From Auanema rhodensis (Eukaryota; Nematoda; Chromadorea; Rhabditida; Rhabditidae): a stretch of DNA of 64,000 bases. The stretch spans positions 6,582,501 to 6,646,500 of the forward strand of contig OZ059900.1 in NCBI GenBank assembly GCA_964057225.1, read 5' to 3'. Below the pieces are notes generated by a model. That model searched no databases, was not told the origin of the DNA, and saw nothing but the letters and a program-made list of their open reading frames with translations. Made by a program: the position numbers and the translations under genes. Below, one piece after another: positions 1-15,000 of this stretch. Position 1 is the stretch's first letter. Every line of letters starts with the position of its first letter.

Positions 1-60
1 TTTTTAACAGAGAAAGGCAACTAGTTCATAAAAATTCCATACAATATCAACAAAAGAAAC

Positions 61-65
61 AAAAA
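61..65 (-). terminator. Pol III terminator (T5), representative of array 1
   Basis: On the minus strand the tRNA that ends at position 70 is followed by TAAG and then five T residues. The same T5 follows each of the 148 copies, so each gene is predicted to be transcribed and terminated independently. T5 is adequate but not strong for eukaryotic Pol III. Confidence 0.75.
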
Positions 66-69
66 CTTA

Positions 70-151
70 CGCAGCGAGCAGGGTTCGAACCTACGCGGGC
101 AATGCCCATTGGATTTCAAGTCCAACTCCTTAACCACTCGGACATCGCTGC
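70..151 (-). tRNA. tRNA-Ser(UGA), first complete copy in the window
   Basis: This is a consensus copy: a perfect 7-bp acceptor stem, anticodon TGA, long variable arm and discriminator G. It is the reference for the array, and each further gene lies 168 bp to the right. Confidence 0.96.
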
Positions 152-3100
152 TTATTTCAAGCAATCTTTTTTTAACAGAGAAAGGCAACTAGTTCATAAA
201 AGTTCCATACAATATCAACAAATGAAACAAAAACTTACGCAGCGAGCAGGGTTCGAACCTACGCGGGCAATGCCCATTGGATTTCAAGTCCAACTCCTTA
301 ACCACTCGGACATCGCTGCTTATTTCAAGCAATCTTTTTTTAACAGAGAAAGGCAACTAGTTCATAAAAATTCCATACAATATCAACAAAAGAAACAAAA
401 ACTTACGCAGCGAGCAGGGTTCGAACCTACGCGGGCAATGCCCATTGGATTTCAAGTCCAACTCCTTAACCACTCGGACATCGCTGCTTATTTCAAGCAA
501 TCTTTTTTTAACAGAGAAAGGCAACTAGTTCATGAAAATTCCATACAATATCAACAAATGAAACAAAAACTTACGCAGCGAGCAGGGTTCGAACCTACGC
601 GGGCAATGCCCATTGGATTTCAAGTCCAACTCCTTAACCACTCGGACATCGCTGCTTATTTCAAGCAATCTTTTTTTAACAGAGAAAGGCAACTAGTTCA
701 TAAAAATTCCATACAATATCAACAAAAGAAACAAAAACTTACGCAGCGAGCAGGGTTCGAACCTACGCGGGCAATGCCCATTGGATTTCAAGTCCAACTC
801 CTTAACCACTCGGACATCGCTGCTTATTTCAAGCAATCTTTTTTTAACAGAGAAAGGCAACTAGTTCAATGAAAATTCCATACAATATCAACAAATGAAA
901 CAAAAACTTACGCAGCGAGCAGGGTTCGAACCTACGCGGGCAATGCCCATTGGATTTCAAGTCCAACTCCTTAACCACTCGGACATCGCTGCTTATTTCA
1001 AGCAATCTTTTTTTAACAGAGAAAGGCAACTAGTTCATGAAAATTCCATACAATATCAACAAAAGAAACAAAAACTTACGCAGCGAGCAGGGTTCGAACC
1101 TACGCGGGCAATGCCCATTGGATTTCAAGTCCAACTCCTTAACCACTCGGACATCGCTGCTTATTTCAAGCAATCTTTTTTTAACAGAGAAAGGCAACTA
1201 GTTCAATGAAAATTCCATACAATATCAACAAATGAAACAAAAACTTACGCAGCGAGCAGGGTTCGAACCTACGCGGGCAATGCCCATTGGATTTCAAGTC
1301 CAACTCCTTAACCACTCGGACATCGCTGCTTATTTCAAGCAATCTTTTTTTAACAGAGAAAGGCAACTAGTTCATAAAAATTCCATACAATATCAACAAA
1401 AGAAACAAAAACTTACGCAGCGAGCAGGGTTCGAACCTACTCGGGCAATGCCCATTGGATTTCAAGTCCAACTCCTTAACCACTCGGACATCGCTGCTTA
1501 TTTCAAGCAATCCTTTTTTAATAGAGAAAGGCAACTAGTTCATAAAAATTCCATACAATATCAACAAAAGAAACAAAAACTTACGCAGCGAGCAGGGTTC
1601 GAACCTACGCGGGCAATGCCCATTGGATTTCAAGTCCAACTCCTTAACCACTCGGACATCGCTGCTTATTTCAAGCAATCTTTTTTTAACAGAGAAAGGC
1701 AACTAGTTCAATGAAAATTCCATACAATATCAACAAATGAAACAAAAACTTACGCAGCGAGCAGGGTTCGAACCTACGCGGGCAATGCCCATTGGATTTC
1801 AAGTCCAACTCCTTAACCACTCGGACATCGCTGCTTATTTCAAGCAATCTTTTTTTAACAGAGAAAGGCAACTAGTTCATGAAAATTCCATACAATATCA
1901 ACAAATGAAACAAAAACTTACGCAGCGAGCAGGGTTCGAACCTACGCGGGCAATGCCCATTGGATTTCAAGTCCAACTCCTTAACCACTCGGACATCGCT
2001 GCTTATTTCAAGCAATCTTTTTTTAACAGAGAAAGGCAACTAGTTCATAAAAATTCCATACAATATCAACAAAAGAAACAAAAACTTACGCAGCGAGCAG
2101 GGTTCGAACCTACGCGGGCAATGCCCATTGGATTTCAAGTCCAACTCCTTAACCACTCGGACATCGCTGCTTATTTCAAGCAATCCGTTTTTAATAGAGA
2201 AAGGCAACTAGTTCATAAAAGTTCCATACAATATCAACAAATGAAACAAAAACTTACGCAGCGAGCAGGGTTCGAACCTACGCGGGCAATGCCCATTGGA
2301 TTTCAAGTCCAACTCCATAACCACTCGGACATCGCTGCTTATTTCAAGCAATCTTTTTTTAACAGAGAAAGGCAACTAGTTCATAAAAATTCCATACAAT
2401 ATCAACAAAAGAAACAAAAACTTACGCAGCGAGCAGGGTTCGAACCTACGCGGGCAATGCCCATTGGATTTCAAGTCCAACTCCTTAACCACTCGGACAT
2501 CGCTGCTTATTTCAAGCAATCCTTTTTTAATAGAGAAAGGCAACTAGTTCATAAAAATTCCATACAATATCAACAAAAGAAACAAAAACTTACGCAGCGA
2601 GCAGGGTTCGAACCTACGCGGGCAATGCCCATTGGATTTCAAGTCCAACTCCTTAACCACTCGGACATCGCTGCTTATTTCAAGCAATCTTTTTTTAACA
2701 GAGAAAGGCAACTAGTTCATAAAAGTTCCATACAATATCAACAAATGAAACAAAAACTTACGCAGCGAGCAGGGTTCGAACCTACGCGGGCAATGCCCAT
2801 TGGATTTCAAGTCCAACTCCTTAACCACTCGGACATCGCTGCTTATTTCAAGCAATCTTTTTTTAACAGAGAAAGGCAACTAGTTCATAAAAATTCCATA
2901 CAATATCAACAAAAGAAACAAAAACTTACGCAGCGAGCAGGGTTCGAACCTACGCGGGCAATGCCCATTGGATTTCAAGTCCAACTCCTTAACCACTCGG
3001 ACATCGCTGCTTATTTCAAGCAATCTTTTTTTAACAGAGAAAGGCAACTAGTTCATAAAAATTCCATACAATATCAACAAAAGAAACAAAAACTTACGCA

Positions 3101-6100
3101 GCGAGCAGGGTTCGAACCTACGCGGGCAATGCCCATTGGATTTCAAGTCCAACTCCTTAACCACTCGGACATCGCTGCTTATTTCAAGCAATCTTTTTTT
3201 AACAGAGAAAGGCAACTAGTTCATAAAAATTCCATACAATATCAACAAATGAAACAAAAACTTACGCAGCGAGCAGGGTTCGAACCTACGCGGGCAATGC
3301 CCATTGGATTTCAAGTCCAACTCCTTAACCACTCGGACATCGCTGCTTATTTCAAGCAATCTTTTTTTAACAGAGAAAGGCAACTAGTTCATAAAAATTC
3401 CATACAATATCAACAAAAGAAACAAAAACTTACGCAGCGAGCAGGGTTCGAACCTACGCGGGCAATGCCCATTGGATTTCAAGTCCAACTCCTTAACCAC
3501 TCGGACATCGCTGCTTATTTCAAGCAATCTTTTTTTAACAGAGAAAGGCAACTAGTTCATAAAAGTTCCATACAATATCAACAAATGAAACAAAAACTTA
3601 CGCAGCGAGCAGGGTTCGAACCTACGCGGGCAATGCCCATTGGATTTCAAGTCCAACTCCTTAACCACTCGGACATCGCTGCTTATTTCAAGCAATCTTT
3701 TTTTAACAGAGAAAGGCAACTAGTTCATAAAAATTCCATACAATATCAACAAAAGAAACAAAAACTTACGCAGCGAGCAGGGTTCGAACCTACGCGGGCA
3801 ATGCCCATTGGATTTCAAGTCCAACTCCTTAACCACTCGGACATCGCTGCTTATTTCAAGCAATCTTTTTTTAACAGAGAAAGGCAACTAGTTCATGAAA
3901 ATTCCATACAATATCAACAAATGAAACAAAAACTTACGCAGCGAGCAGGGTTCGAACCTACGCGGGCAATGCCCATTGGATTTCAAGTCCAACTCCTTAA
4001 CCACTCGGACATCGCTGCTTATTTCAAGCAATCTTTTTTTAACAGAGAAAGGCAACTAGTTCATAAAAATTCCATACAATATCAACAAAAGAAACAAAAA
4101 CTTACGCAGCGAGCAGGGTTCGAACCTACGCGGGCAATGCCCATTGGATTTCAAGTCCAACTCCTTAACCACTCGGACATCGCTGCTTATTTCAAGCAAT
4201 CTTTTTTTAACAGAGAAAGGCAACTAGTTCATAAAAATTCCATACAATATCAACAAAAGAAACAAAAACTTACGCAGCGAGCAGGGTTCGAACCTACGCG
4301 GGCAATGCCCATTGGATTTCAAGTCCAACTCCTTAACCACTCGGACATCGCTGCTTATTTCAAGCAATCTTTTTTTAACAGAGAAAGGCAACTAGTTCAT
4401 AAAAATTCCATACAATATCAACAAAAGAAACAAAAACTTACGCAGCGAGCAGGGTTCGAACCTACGCGGGCAATGCCCATTGGATTTCAAGTCCAACTCC
4501 TTAACCACTCGGACATCGCTGCTTATTTCAAGCAATCCTTTTTTAACAGAGAAAGGCAACTAGTTCATAAAAGTTCCATACAATATCAACAAATGAAACA
4601 AAAACTTACGCAGCGAGCAGGGTTCGAACCTACGCGGGCAATGCCCATTGGATTTCAAGTCCAACTCCTTAACCACTCGGACATCGCTGCTTATTTCAAG
4701 CAATCTTTTTTTAGCAGAGAAAGGCAACTAGTTCATGAAAATTCCATACAATATCAACAAATGAAACAAAAACTTACGCAGCGAGCAGGGTTCGAACCTA
4801 CGCGGGCAATGCCCATTGGATTTCAAGTCCAACTCCTTAACCACTCGGACATCGCTGCTTATTTCAAGCAATCTTTTTTTAACAGAGAAAGGCAACTAGT
4901 TCAATGAAAATTCCATACAATATCAACAAATGAAACAAAAACTTACGCAGCGAGCAGGGTTCGAACCTACGCGGGCAATGCCCATTGGATTTCAAGTCCA
5001 ACTCCTTAACCACTCGGACATCGCTGCTTATTTCAAGCAATCTTTTTTTAACAGAGAAAGGCAACTAGTTCATGAAAATTCCATACAATATCAACAAATG
5101 AAACAAAAACTTACGCAGCGAGCAGGGTTCGAACCTACGCGGGCAATGCCCATTGGATTTCAAGTCCAACTCCTTAACCACTCGGACATCGCTGCTTATT
5201 TCAAGCAATCTTTTTTTAACAGAGAAAGGCAACTAGTTCATGAAAATTCCATACAATATCAACAAATGAAACAAAAACTTACGCAGCGAGCAGGGTTCGA
5301 ACCTACGCGGGCAATGCCCATTGGATTTCAAGTCCAACTCCTTAACCACTCGGACATCGCTGCTTATTTCAAGCAATCTTTTTTTAACAGAGAAAGGCAA
5401 CTAGTTCATAAAAATTCCATACAATATCAACAAAAGAAACAAAAACTTACGCAGCGAGCAGGGTTCGAACCTACGCGGGCAATGCCCATTGGATTTCAAG
5501 TCCAACTCCTTAACCACTCGGACATCGCTGCTTATTTCAAGCAATCTTTTTTTAACAGAGAAAGGCAACTAGTTCATAAAAATTCCATACAATATCAACA
5601 AAAGAAACAAAAACTTACGCAGCGAGCAGGGTTCGAACCTACGCGGGCAATGCCCATTGGATTTCAAGTCCAACTCCTTAACCACTCGGACATCGCTGCT
5701 TATTTCAAGCAATCTTTTTTTAACAGAGAAAGGCAACTAGTTCATAAAAATTCCATACAATATCAACAAAAGAAACAAAAACTTACGCAGCGAGCAGGGT
5801 TCGAACCTACGCGGGCAATGCCCATTGGATTTCAAGTCCAACTCCTTAACCACTCGGACATCGCTGCTTATTTCAAGCAATCCTTTTTTAACAGAGAAAG
5901 GCAACTAGTTCATAAAAGTTCCATACAATATCAACAAATGAAACAAAAACTTACGCAGCGAGCAGGGTTCGAACCTACGCGGGCAATGTCCATTGGATTT
6001 CAAGTCCAACTCCTTAACCACTCGGACATCGCTGCTTATTTCAAGCAATCTTTTTTTAACAGAGAAAGGCAACTAGTTCATAAAAATTCCATACAATATC

Positions 6101-9100
6101 AACAAAAGAAACAAAAACTTACGCAGCGAGCAGGGTTCGAACCTACGCGGGCAATGCCCATTGGATTTCAAGTCCAACTCCTTAACCACTCGGACATCGC
6201 TGCTTATTTCAAGCAATCTTTTTTTAACAGAGAAAGGCAACTAGTTCATAAAAATTCCATACAATATCAACAAAAGAAACAAAAACTTACGCAGCGAGCA
6301 GGGTTCGAACCTACGCGGGCAATGCCCATTGGATTTCAAGTCCAACTCCTTAACCACTCGGACATCGCTGCTTATTTCAAGCAATCCGTTTTTAATAGAG
6401 AAAGGCAACTAGTTCGTGAAAATTCCATACAATATCAACAAATGAAACAAAAACTTACGCAGCGAGCAGGGTTCGAACCTACGCGGGCAATGCCCATTGG
6501 ATTTCAAGTCCAACTCCTTAACCACTCGGACATCGCTGCTTATTTCAAGCAATCTTTTTTTAACAGAGAAAGGCAACTAGTTCATGAAAATTCCATACAA
6601 TATCAACAAATGAAACAAAAACTTACGCAGCGAGCAGGGTTCGAACCTACGCGGGCAATGCCCATTGGATTTCAAGTCCAACTCCTTAACCACTCGGACA
6701 TCGCTGCTTATTTCAAGCAATCTTTTTTTAACAGAGAAAGGCAACTAGTTCATGAAAATTCCATACAATATCAACAAATGAAACAAAAACTTACGCAGCG
6801 AGCAGGGTTCGAACCTACGCGGGCAATGCCCATTGGATTTCAAGTCCAACTCCTTAACCACTCGGACATCGCTGCTTATTTCAAGCAATCTTTTTTTAAC
6901 AGAGAAAGGCAACTAGTTCATAAAAATTCCATACAATATCAACAAAAGAAACAAAAACTTACGCAGCGAGCAGGGTTCGAACCTACGCGGGCAATGCCCA
7001 TTGGATTTCAAGTCCAACTCCTTAACCACTCGGACATCGCTGCTTATTTCAAGCAATCCGTTTTTAATAGAGAAAGGCAACTAGTTCATAAAAGTTCCAT
7101 ACAATATCAACAAATGAAACAAAAACTTACGCAGCGAGCAGGGTTCGAACCTACGCGGGCAATGCCCATTGGATTTCAAGTCCAACTCCTTAACCACTCG
7201 GACATCGCTGCTTATTTCAAGCAATCTTTTTTTAACAGAGAAAGGCAACTAGTTCATAAAAATTCCATACAATATCAACAAAAGAAACAAAAACTTACGC
7301 AGCGAGCAGGGTTCGAACCTACGCGGGCAATGCCCATTGGATTTCAAGTCCAACTCCTTAACCACTCGGACATCGCTGCTTATTTCAAGCAATCTTTTTT
7401 TAACAGAGAAAGGCAACTAGTTCATAAAAGTGCCATACAATATCAACAAATGAAACAAAAACTTACGCAGCGAGCAGGGTTCGAACCTACGCGGGCAATG
7501 CCCATTGGATTTCAAGTCCAACTCCTTAACCACTCGGACATCGCTGCTTATTTCAAGCAATCCTTTTTTAATAAAGAAAGGCAACTAGTTCATAAAAATT
7601 CCATACAATATCAACAAATGAAACAAAAACTTACGCAGCGAGCAGGGTTCGAACCTACGCGGGCAATGCCCATTGGATTTCAAGTCCAACTCCTTAACCA
7701 CTCGGACATCGCTGCTTATTTCAAGCAATCTTTTTTTAACAGAGAAAGGCAACTAGTTCATAAAAGTGCCATACAATATCAACAAATGAAACAAAAACTT
7801 ACGCAGCGAGCAGGGTTCGAACCTACGCGGGCAATGCCCATTGGATTTCAAGTCCAACTCCTTAACCACTCGGACATCGCTGCTTATTTCAAGCAATCCT
7901 TTTTTAATAAAGAAAGGCAACTAGTTCATAAAAATTCCATACAATATCAACAAATGAAACAAAAACTTACGCAGCGAGCAGGGTTCGAACCTACGCGGGC
8001 AATGCCCATTGGATTTCAAGTCCAACTCCTTAACCACTCGGACATCGCTGCTTATTTCAAGCAATTTTTTTTTAACAGAGAAAGGCAACTAGTTCATAAA
8101 AATTCCATACAATATCAACAAATGAAACAAAAACTTACGCAGCGAGCAGGGTTCGAACCTACGCGGGCAATGCCCATTGGATTTCAAGTCCAACTCCTTA
8201 ACCACTCGGACAACGCTGCTTATTTCAAGCAATCTTTTTTTAACAGAGAAAGGCAACTAGTTCATAAAAATTCCATACAATATCAACAAATGAAAAAAAA
8301 ACTTACGCAGCGAGCAGGGTTCGAACCTACGCGGGCAATGCCCATTGGATTTCAAGTTCAACTCCTTAACCACTCGGACATCGCTGCTTATTTCAAGCAA
8401 TCCTTTTTTAATAAAGAAAGGCAACTAGTTCATAAAAATTCCATACAATATCAACAAATGAAACAAAAACTTACGCAGCGAGCAGGGTTCGAACCTACGC
8501 GGGCAATGCCCATTGGATTTCAAGTCCAACTCCTTAACCACTCGGACATCGCTGCTTATTTCAAGCAATCTTTTTTTAACAGAGAAAGGCAACTAGTTCA
8601 TGAAAATTCCATACAATATCAACAAATGAAACAAAAACTTACGCAGCGAGCAGGGTTCGAACCTACGCGGGCAATGCCCATTGGATTTCAAGTCCAACTC
8701 CTTAACCACTCGGACATCGCTGCTTATTTCAAGCAATCTTTTTTTAACAGAGAAAGGCAACTAGTTCATAAAAATTCCATACAATATCAACAAAAGAAAC
8801 AAAAACTTACGCAGCGAGCAGGGTTCGAACCTACGCGGGCAATGCCCATTGGATTTCAAGTCCAACTCCTTAACCACTCGGACATCGCTGCTTATTTCAA
8901 GCAATCTTTTTTTAACAGAGAAAGGCAACTAGTTCATGAAAATTCCATACAATATCAACAAATGAAACAAAAACTTACGCAGCGAGCAGGGTTCGAACCT
9001 ACGCGGGCAATGCCCATTGGATTTCAAGTCCAACTCCTTAACCACTCGGACATCGCTGCTTATTTCAAGCAATCTTTTTTTAACAGAGAAAGGCAACTAG

Positions 9101-12001
9101 TTCATGAAAATTCCACACAATATCAACAAATGAAACAAAAACTTACGCAGCGAGCAGGGTTCGAACCTACGCGGGCAATGCCCATTGGATTTCAAGTCCA
9201 ACTCCTTAACCACTCGGACATCGCTGCTTATTTCAAGCAATTTTTTTTTAACAGAGAAAGGCAACTAGTTCATAAAAATTCCATACAATATCAACAAAAG
9301 AAACAAAAACTTACGCAGCGAGCAGGGTTCGAACCTACGCGGGCAATGCCCATTGGATTTCAAGTCCAACTCCTTAACCACTCGGACATCGCTGCTTATT
9401 TCAAGCAATCCGTTTTTAATAGAGAAAGGCAACTAGTTCATAAAAGTTCCATACAATATCAACAAATGAAACAAAAACTTACGCAGCGAGCAGGGTTCGA
9501 ACCTACGCGGGCAATGCCCATTGGATTTCAAGTCCAACTCCTTAACCACTCGGACATCGCTGCTTATTTCAAGCAATCTTTTTTTAACAGAGAAAGGCAA
9601 CTAGTTCATAAAAGTTCCATACAATATCAACAAATGAAACAAAAACTTACGCAGCGAGCAGGGTTCGAACCTACGCGGGCAATGCCCATTGGATTTCAAG
9701 TCCAACTCCTTAACCACTCGGACATCGCTGCTTATTTCAAGCAATCTTTTTTTAACAGAGAAAGGCAACTAGTTCATAAAAGTTCCATACAATATCAACA
9801 AATGAAACAAAAACTTACGCAGCGAGCAGGGTTCGAACCTACGCGGGCAATGCCCATTGGATTTCAAGTCCAACTCCTTAACCACTCGGACATCGCTGCT
9901 TATTTCAAGCAATCCGTTTTTAATAGAGAAAGGCAACTAGTTCATAAAAGTTCCATACAATATCAACAAATGAAACAAAAACTTACGCAGCGAGCAGGGT
10001 TCGAACCTACGCGGGCAATGCCCATTGGATTTCAAGTCCAACTCCTTAACCACTCGGACATCGCTGCTTATTTCAAGCAATCTTTTTTTAACAGAGAAAG
10101 GCAACTAGTTCATAAAAATTCCATACAATATCAACAAAAGAAACAAAAACTTACGCAGCGAGCAGGGTTCGAACCTACGCGGGCAATGCCCATTGGATTT
10201 CAAGTCCAACTCCTTAACCACTCGGACATCGCTGCTTATTTCAAGCAATCTTTTTTTAACAGAGAAAGGCAACTAGTTCATAAAAGTTCCATACAATATC
10301 AACAAATGAAACAAAAACTTACGCAGCGAGCAGGGTTCGAACCTACGCGGGCAATGCCCATTGGATTTCAAGTCCAACTCCTTAACCACTCGGACATCGC
10401 TGCTTATTTCAAGCAATCCGTTTTTAATAGAGAAAGGCAACTAGTTCATAAAAGTTCCATACAATATCAACAAATGAAACAAAAACTTACGCAGCGAGCA
10501 GGGTTCGAACCTACGCGGGCAATGCCCATTGGATTTCAAGTCCAACTCCTTAACCACTCGGACATCGCTGCTTATTTCAAGCAATCTTTTTTTAACAGAG
10601 AAAGGCAACTAGTTCATAAAAATTCCATACAATATCAACAAAAGAAACAAAAACTTACGCAGCGAGCAGGGTTCGAACCTACGCGGGCAATGCCCATTGG
10701 ATTTCAAGTCCAACTCCTTAACCACTCGGACATCGCTGCTTATTTCAAGCAATCTTTTTTTAACAGAGAAAGTCAACTAGTTCATAAAAATTCCATACAA
10801 TATCAACAAATGAAACAAAAACTTACGCAGCGAGCAGGGTTCGAACCTACGCGGGCAATGCCCATTGGATTTCAAGTCCAACTCCTTAACCACTCGGACA
10901 TCGCTGCTTATTTCAAGCAATCCTTTTTTAATAGAGAAAGGCAACTAGTTCATAAAAATTCCATACAATATCAACAAATGAAACAAAAACTTACGCAGCG
11001 AGCAGGGTTCGAACCTACGCGGGCAATGCCCATTGGATTTCAAGTCCAACTCCTTAACCACTCGGACATCGCTGCTTATTTCAAGCAATCCTTTTTTAAT
11101 AGAGAAAGGCAACTAGTTCATGAAAATTCCATACAATATCAACAAATGAAACAAAAACTTACGCAGCGAGCAGGGTTCGAACCTACGCGGGCAATGCCCA
11201 TTGGATTTCAAGTCCAACTCCTTAACCACTCGGACATCGCTGCTTATTTCAAGCAATCTTTTTTTAACAGAGAAAGGCAACTAGTTCATGAAAATTCCAT
11301 ACAATATCAACAAATGAGACAAAAACTTACGCAGCGAGCAGGGTTCGAACCTGCGCGGGCAATGCCCATTGGATTTCAAGTCCAACTCCTTAACCACTCG
11401 GACATCGCTGCTTATTTCAAGCAATCTTTTTTTAATAGAGAAAGGCAACTAGTTCATAAAAACTCCATACAATATCAACAAATGAAACAAAAACTTACGC
11501 AGCGAGCAGGGTTCGAACCTACGCGGGCAATGCCCATTGGATTTCAAGTTCAACTCCTTAACCACTCGGACATCGCTGCTTATTTCAAGCAATCCTTTTT
11601 TAATAGAGAAAGGCAACTAGTTCATAAAAATTCCATACAATATCAACAAATGAAACAAAAACTTACGCAGCGAGCAGGGTTCGAACCTACGCGGGCAATG
11701 CCCATTGGATTTCAAGTCCAACTCCTTAACCACTCGGACATCGCTGCTTATTTCTAGCAATCTTTTTTTAACAGAGAAAGGCAACTAGTTCATAAAAATT
11801 CCATACAATATCAACAAATGAAACAAAAACTTACGCAGCGAGCAGGGTTCGAACCTACGCGGGCAATGCCCACTGGATTTCAAGTCCAACTCCTTAACCA
11901 CTCGGACATCGCTGCTTATTTCTAGCAATCTTTTTTTAACAGAGAAAGGCAACTAGTTCATGAAAATTCCATACAATATCAACAAATGAAACAAAAACTT
12001 A

Positions 12002-12083
12002 CCAAGCGAGCAGGTTTTGAACCTACGCGGGCAATGCCCATTGGATTTCAAGTCCAACTCCTTAACCACTCGGACATCGCTGC
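12002..12083 (-). pseudogene. Degenerate tRNA-Ser(UGA) copy
   Basis: This unit differs from consensus at four positions inside the tRNA 3' half. Two changes lie in the 3' acceptor strand, next to the discriminator, and break the terminal acceptor pairs. Two others (near 12,015 and 12,018) change the T arm, so box B no longer reads GGTTCGAACC. It is the most damaged copy I found in array 1. Confidence 0.7.
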
Positions 12084-15000
12084 TTATTTCAAGCAATCTT
12101 TTTTTAACAGAGAAAGGCAACTAGTTCATAAAAATTCCATACAATATCAACAAATGAAACAAAAACTTACGCAGCGAGCAGGGTTCGAACCTACGCGGGC
12201 AATGCCCATTGGATTTCAAGTCCAACTCCTTAACCACTCGGACATCGCTGCTTATTTCAAGCAATCTTTTTTTAACAGAGAAAGGCAACTAGTTCATGAA
12301 AATTCCATACAATATCAACAAATGAAACAAAAACTTACGCAGCGAGCAGGGTTCGAACCTACGCGGGCAATGCCCATTGGATTTCAAGTCCAACTCCTTA
12401 ACCACTCGGACATCGCTGCTTATTTCAAGCAATCTTTTTTTAACAGAGAAAGGCAACTAGTTCATGAAAATTCCATACAATATCAACAAATGAAACAAAA
12501 ACTTACGCAGCGAGCAGTGTTCGAACCTACGCGGGCAATGCCCATTGGATTTCAAGTCCAACTCCTTAACCACTCGGACATCGCTGCTTATTTCAAGCAA
12601 TCGTTTTTTAATGGAGAAAGGCAACTAGTTCATAAAAATTCCATACAATATCAACAAATGAAACAAAAACTTACGCAGCGAGCAGGGTTCGAACCTACGC
12701 GGGCAATGCCCATTGGATTTCAAGTCCAACTCCTTAACCACTCGGACATCGCTGCTTATTTCAAGCAATCTTTTTTTAACAGAGAAAGGCAACTAGTTCA
12801 TGAAAATTCCATACAATATCAACAAATGAAACAAAAACTTACGCAGCGAGCAGGGTTCGAACCTACGCGGGCAATGCCCATTGGATTTCAAGTCCAACTC
12901 CTTAACCACTCGGACATCGCTGCTTATTTCATGCAATCCTTTTTTAATAGAGAAAGGCAACTAGTTCATGAAAATTCCATACAATATCAACAAATGAAAC
13001 AAAAACTTACGCAGCGAGCAGGGTTCGAACCTACGCGGGCAATGCCCATTGGATTTCAAGTCCAACTCCTTAACCACTCGGACATCGCTGCTTATTTCAT
13101 GCAATCCTTTTTTAATAGAGAAAGGCAACTAGTTCATAAAAATTCCATACAATATCAACAAATGAAACAAAAACTTACGCAGCGAGCAGGGTTCGAACCT
13201 ACGCGGGCAATGCCCATTGGATTTCAAGTCCAACTCCTTAACCACTCGGACATCGCTGCTTATTTCAAGCAATCCTTTTTTAATAGAGAAAGGCAACTAG
13301 TTCATAAAAATTCCATACAATATCAACAAATGAAACAAAAACTTACGCAGCGAGCAGGGTTCGAACCTACGCGGGCAATGCCCATTGGATTTCAAGTCCA
13401 ACTCCTTAACCACTCGGACATCGCTGCTTATTTCAAGCAATCCTTTTTTAATAGAGAAAGGCAACTAGTTCATAAAAATTCCATACAATATCAACAAATG
13501 AAACAAAAACTTACGCAGCGAGCAGGGTTCGAACCTACGCGGGCAATGCCCATTGGATTTCAAGTCCAACTCCTTAACCACTCGGACATCGCTGCTTATT
13601 TCATGCAATCCTTTTTTAATAGAGAAAGGCAACTAGTTCATAAAAATTCCATACAATATCAACAAATGAAACAAAAACTTACGCAGCGAGCAGGGTTCGA
13701 ACCTACGCGGGCAATGCCCATTGGATTTCAAGTCCAACTCCTTAACCACTCGGACATCGCTGCTTATTTCAAGCAATCTTTTTTTAACAGAGAAAGGCAA
13801 CTAGTTCATGAAAATTCCATACAATATCAACAAATGAAACAAAAACTTACGCAGCGAGCAGGGTTCGAACCTACGCGGGCAATGCCCATTGGATTTCAAG
13901 TCCAACTCCTTAACCACTCGGACATCGCTGCTTATTTCATGCAATCCTTTTTTAATAGAGAAAGGCAACTAGTTCATAAAAATTCCATACAATATCAACA
14001 AATGAAACAAAAACTTACGCAGCGAGCAGGGTTCGAACCTACGCGGGCAATGCCCATTGGATTTCAAGTCCAACTCCTTAACCACTCGGACATCGCTGCT
14101 TATTTCAAGCAATCCTTTTTTAATAGAGAAAGGCAACTAGTTCATAAAAATTCCATACAATATCAACAAATGAAACAAAAACTTACGCAGCGAGCAGGGT
14201 TCGAACCTACGCGGGCAATGCCCATTGGATTTCAAGTCCAACTCCTTAACCACTCGGACATCGCTGCTTATTTCAAGCAATCCTTTTTTAATAGAGAAAG
14301 GCAACTAGTTCATAAAAATTCCATACAATATCAACAAATGAAACAAAAACTTACGCAGCGAGCAGGGTTCGAACCTACGCGGGCAATGCCCATTGGATTT
14401 CAAGTCCAACTCCTTAACCACTCGGACATCGCTGCTTATTTCATGCAATCCTTTTTTAATAGAGAAAGGCAACTAGTTCATAAAAATTCCATACAATATC
14501 AACAAATGAAACAAAAACTTACGCAGCGAGCAGGGTTCGAACCTACGCGGGCAATGCCCATTGGATTTCAAGTCCAACTCCTTAACCACTCGGACATCGC
14601 TGCTTATTTCAAGCAATCCTTTTTTAATAGAGAAAGGCAACTAGTTCATAAAAATTCCATACAATATCAACAAATGAAACAAAAACTTACGCAGCGAGCA
14701 GGGTTCGAACCTACGCGGGCAATGCCCATTGGATTTCAAGTCCAACTCCTTAACCACTCGGACATCGCTGCTTATTTCAAGCAATCCTTTTTTAATAGAG
14801 AAAGGCAACTAGTTCATAAAAATTCCATACAATATCAACAAATGAAACAAAAACTTACGCAGCGAGCAGGGTTCGAACCTACGCGGGCAATGCCCATTGG
14901 ATTTCAAGTCCAACTCCTTAACCACTCGGACATCGCTGCTTATTTCAAGCAATCTTTTTTTAACAGAGAAAGGCAACTAGTTCATGAAAATTCCATACAA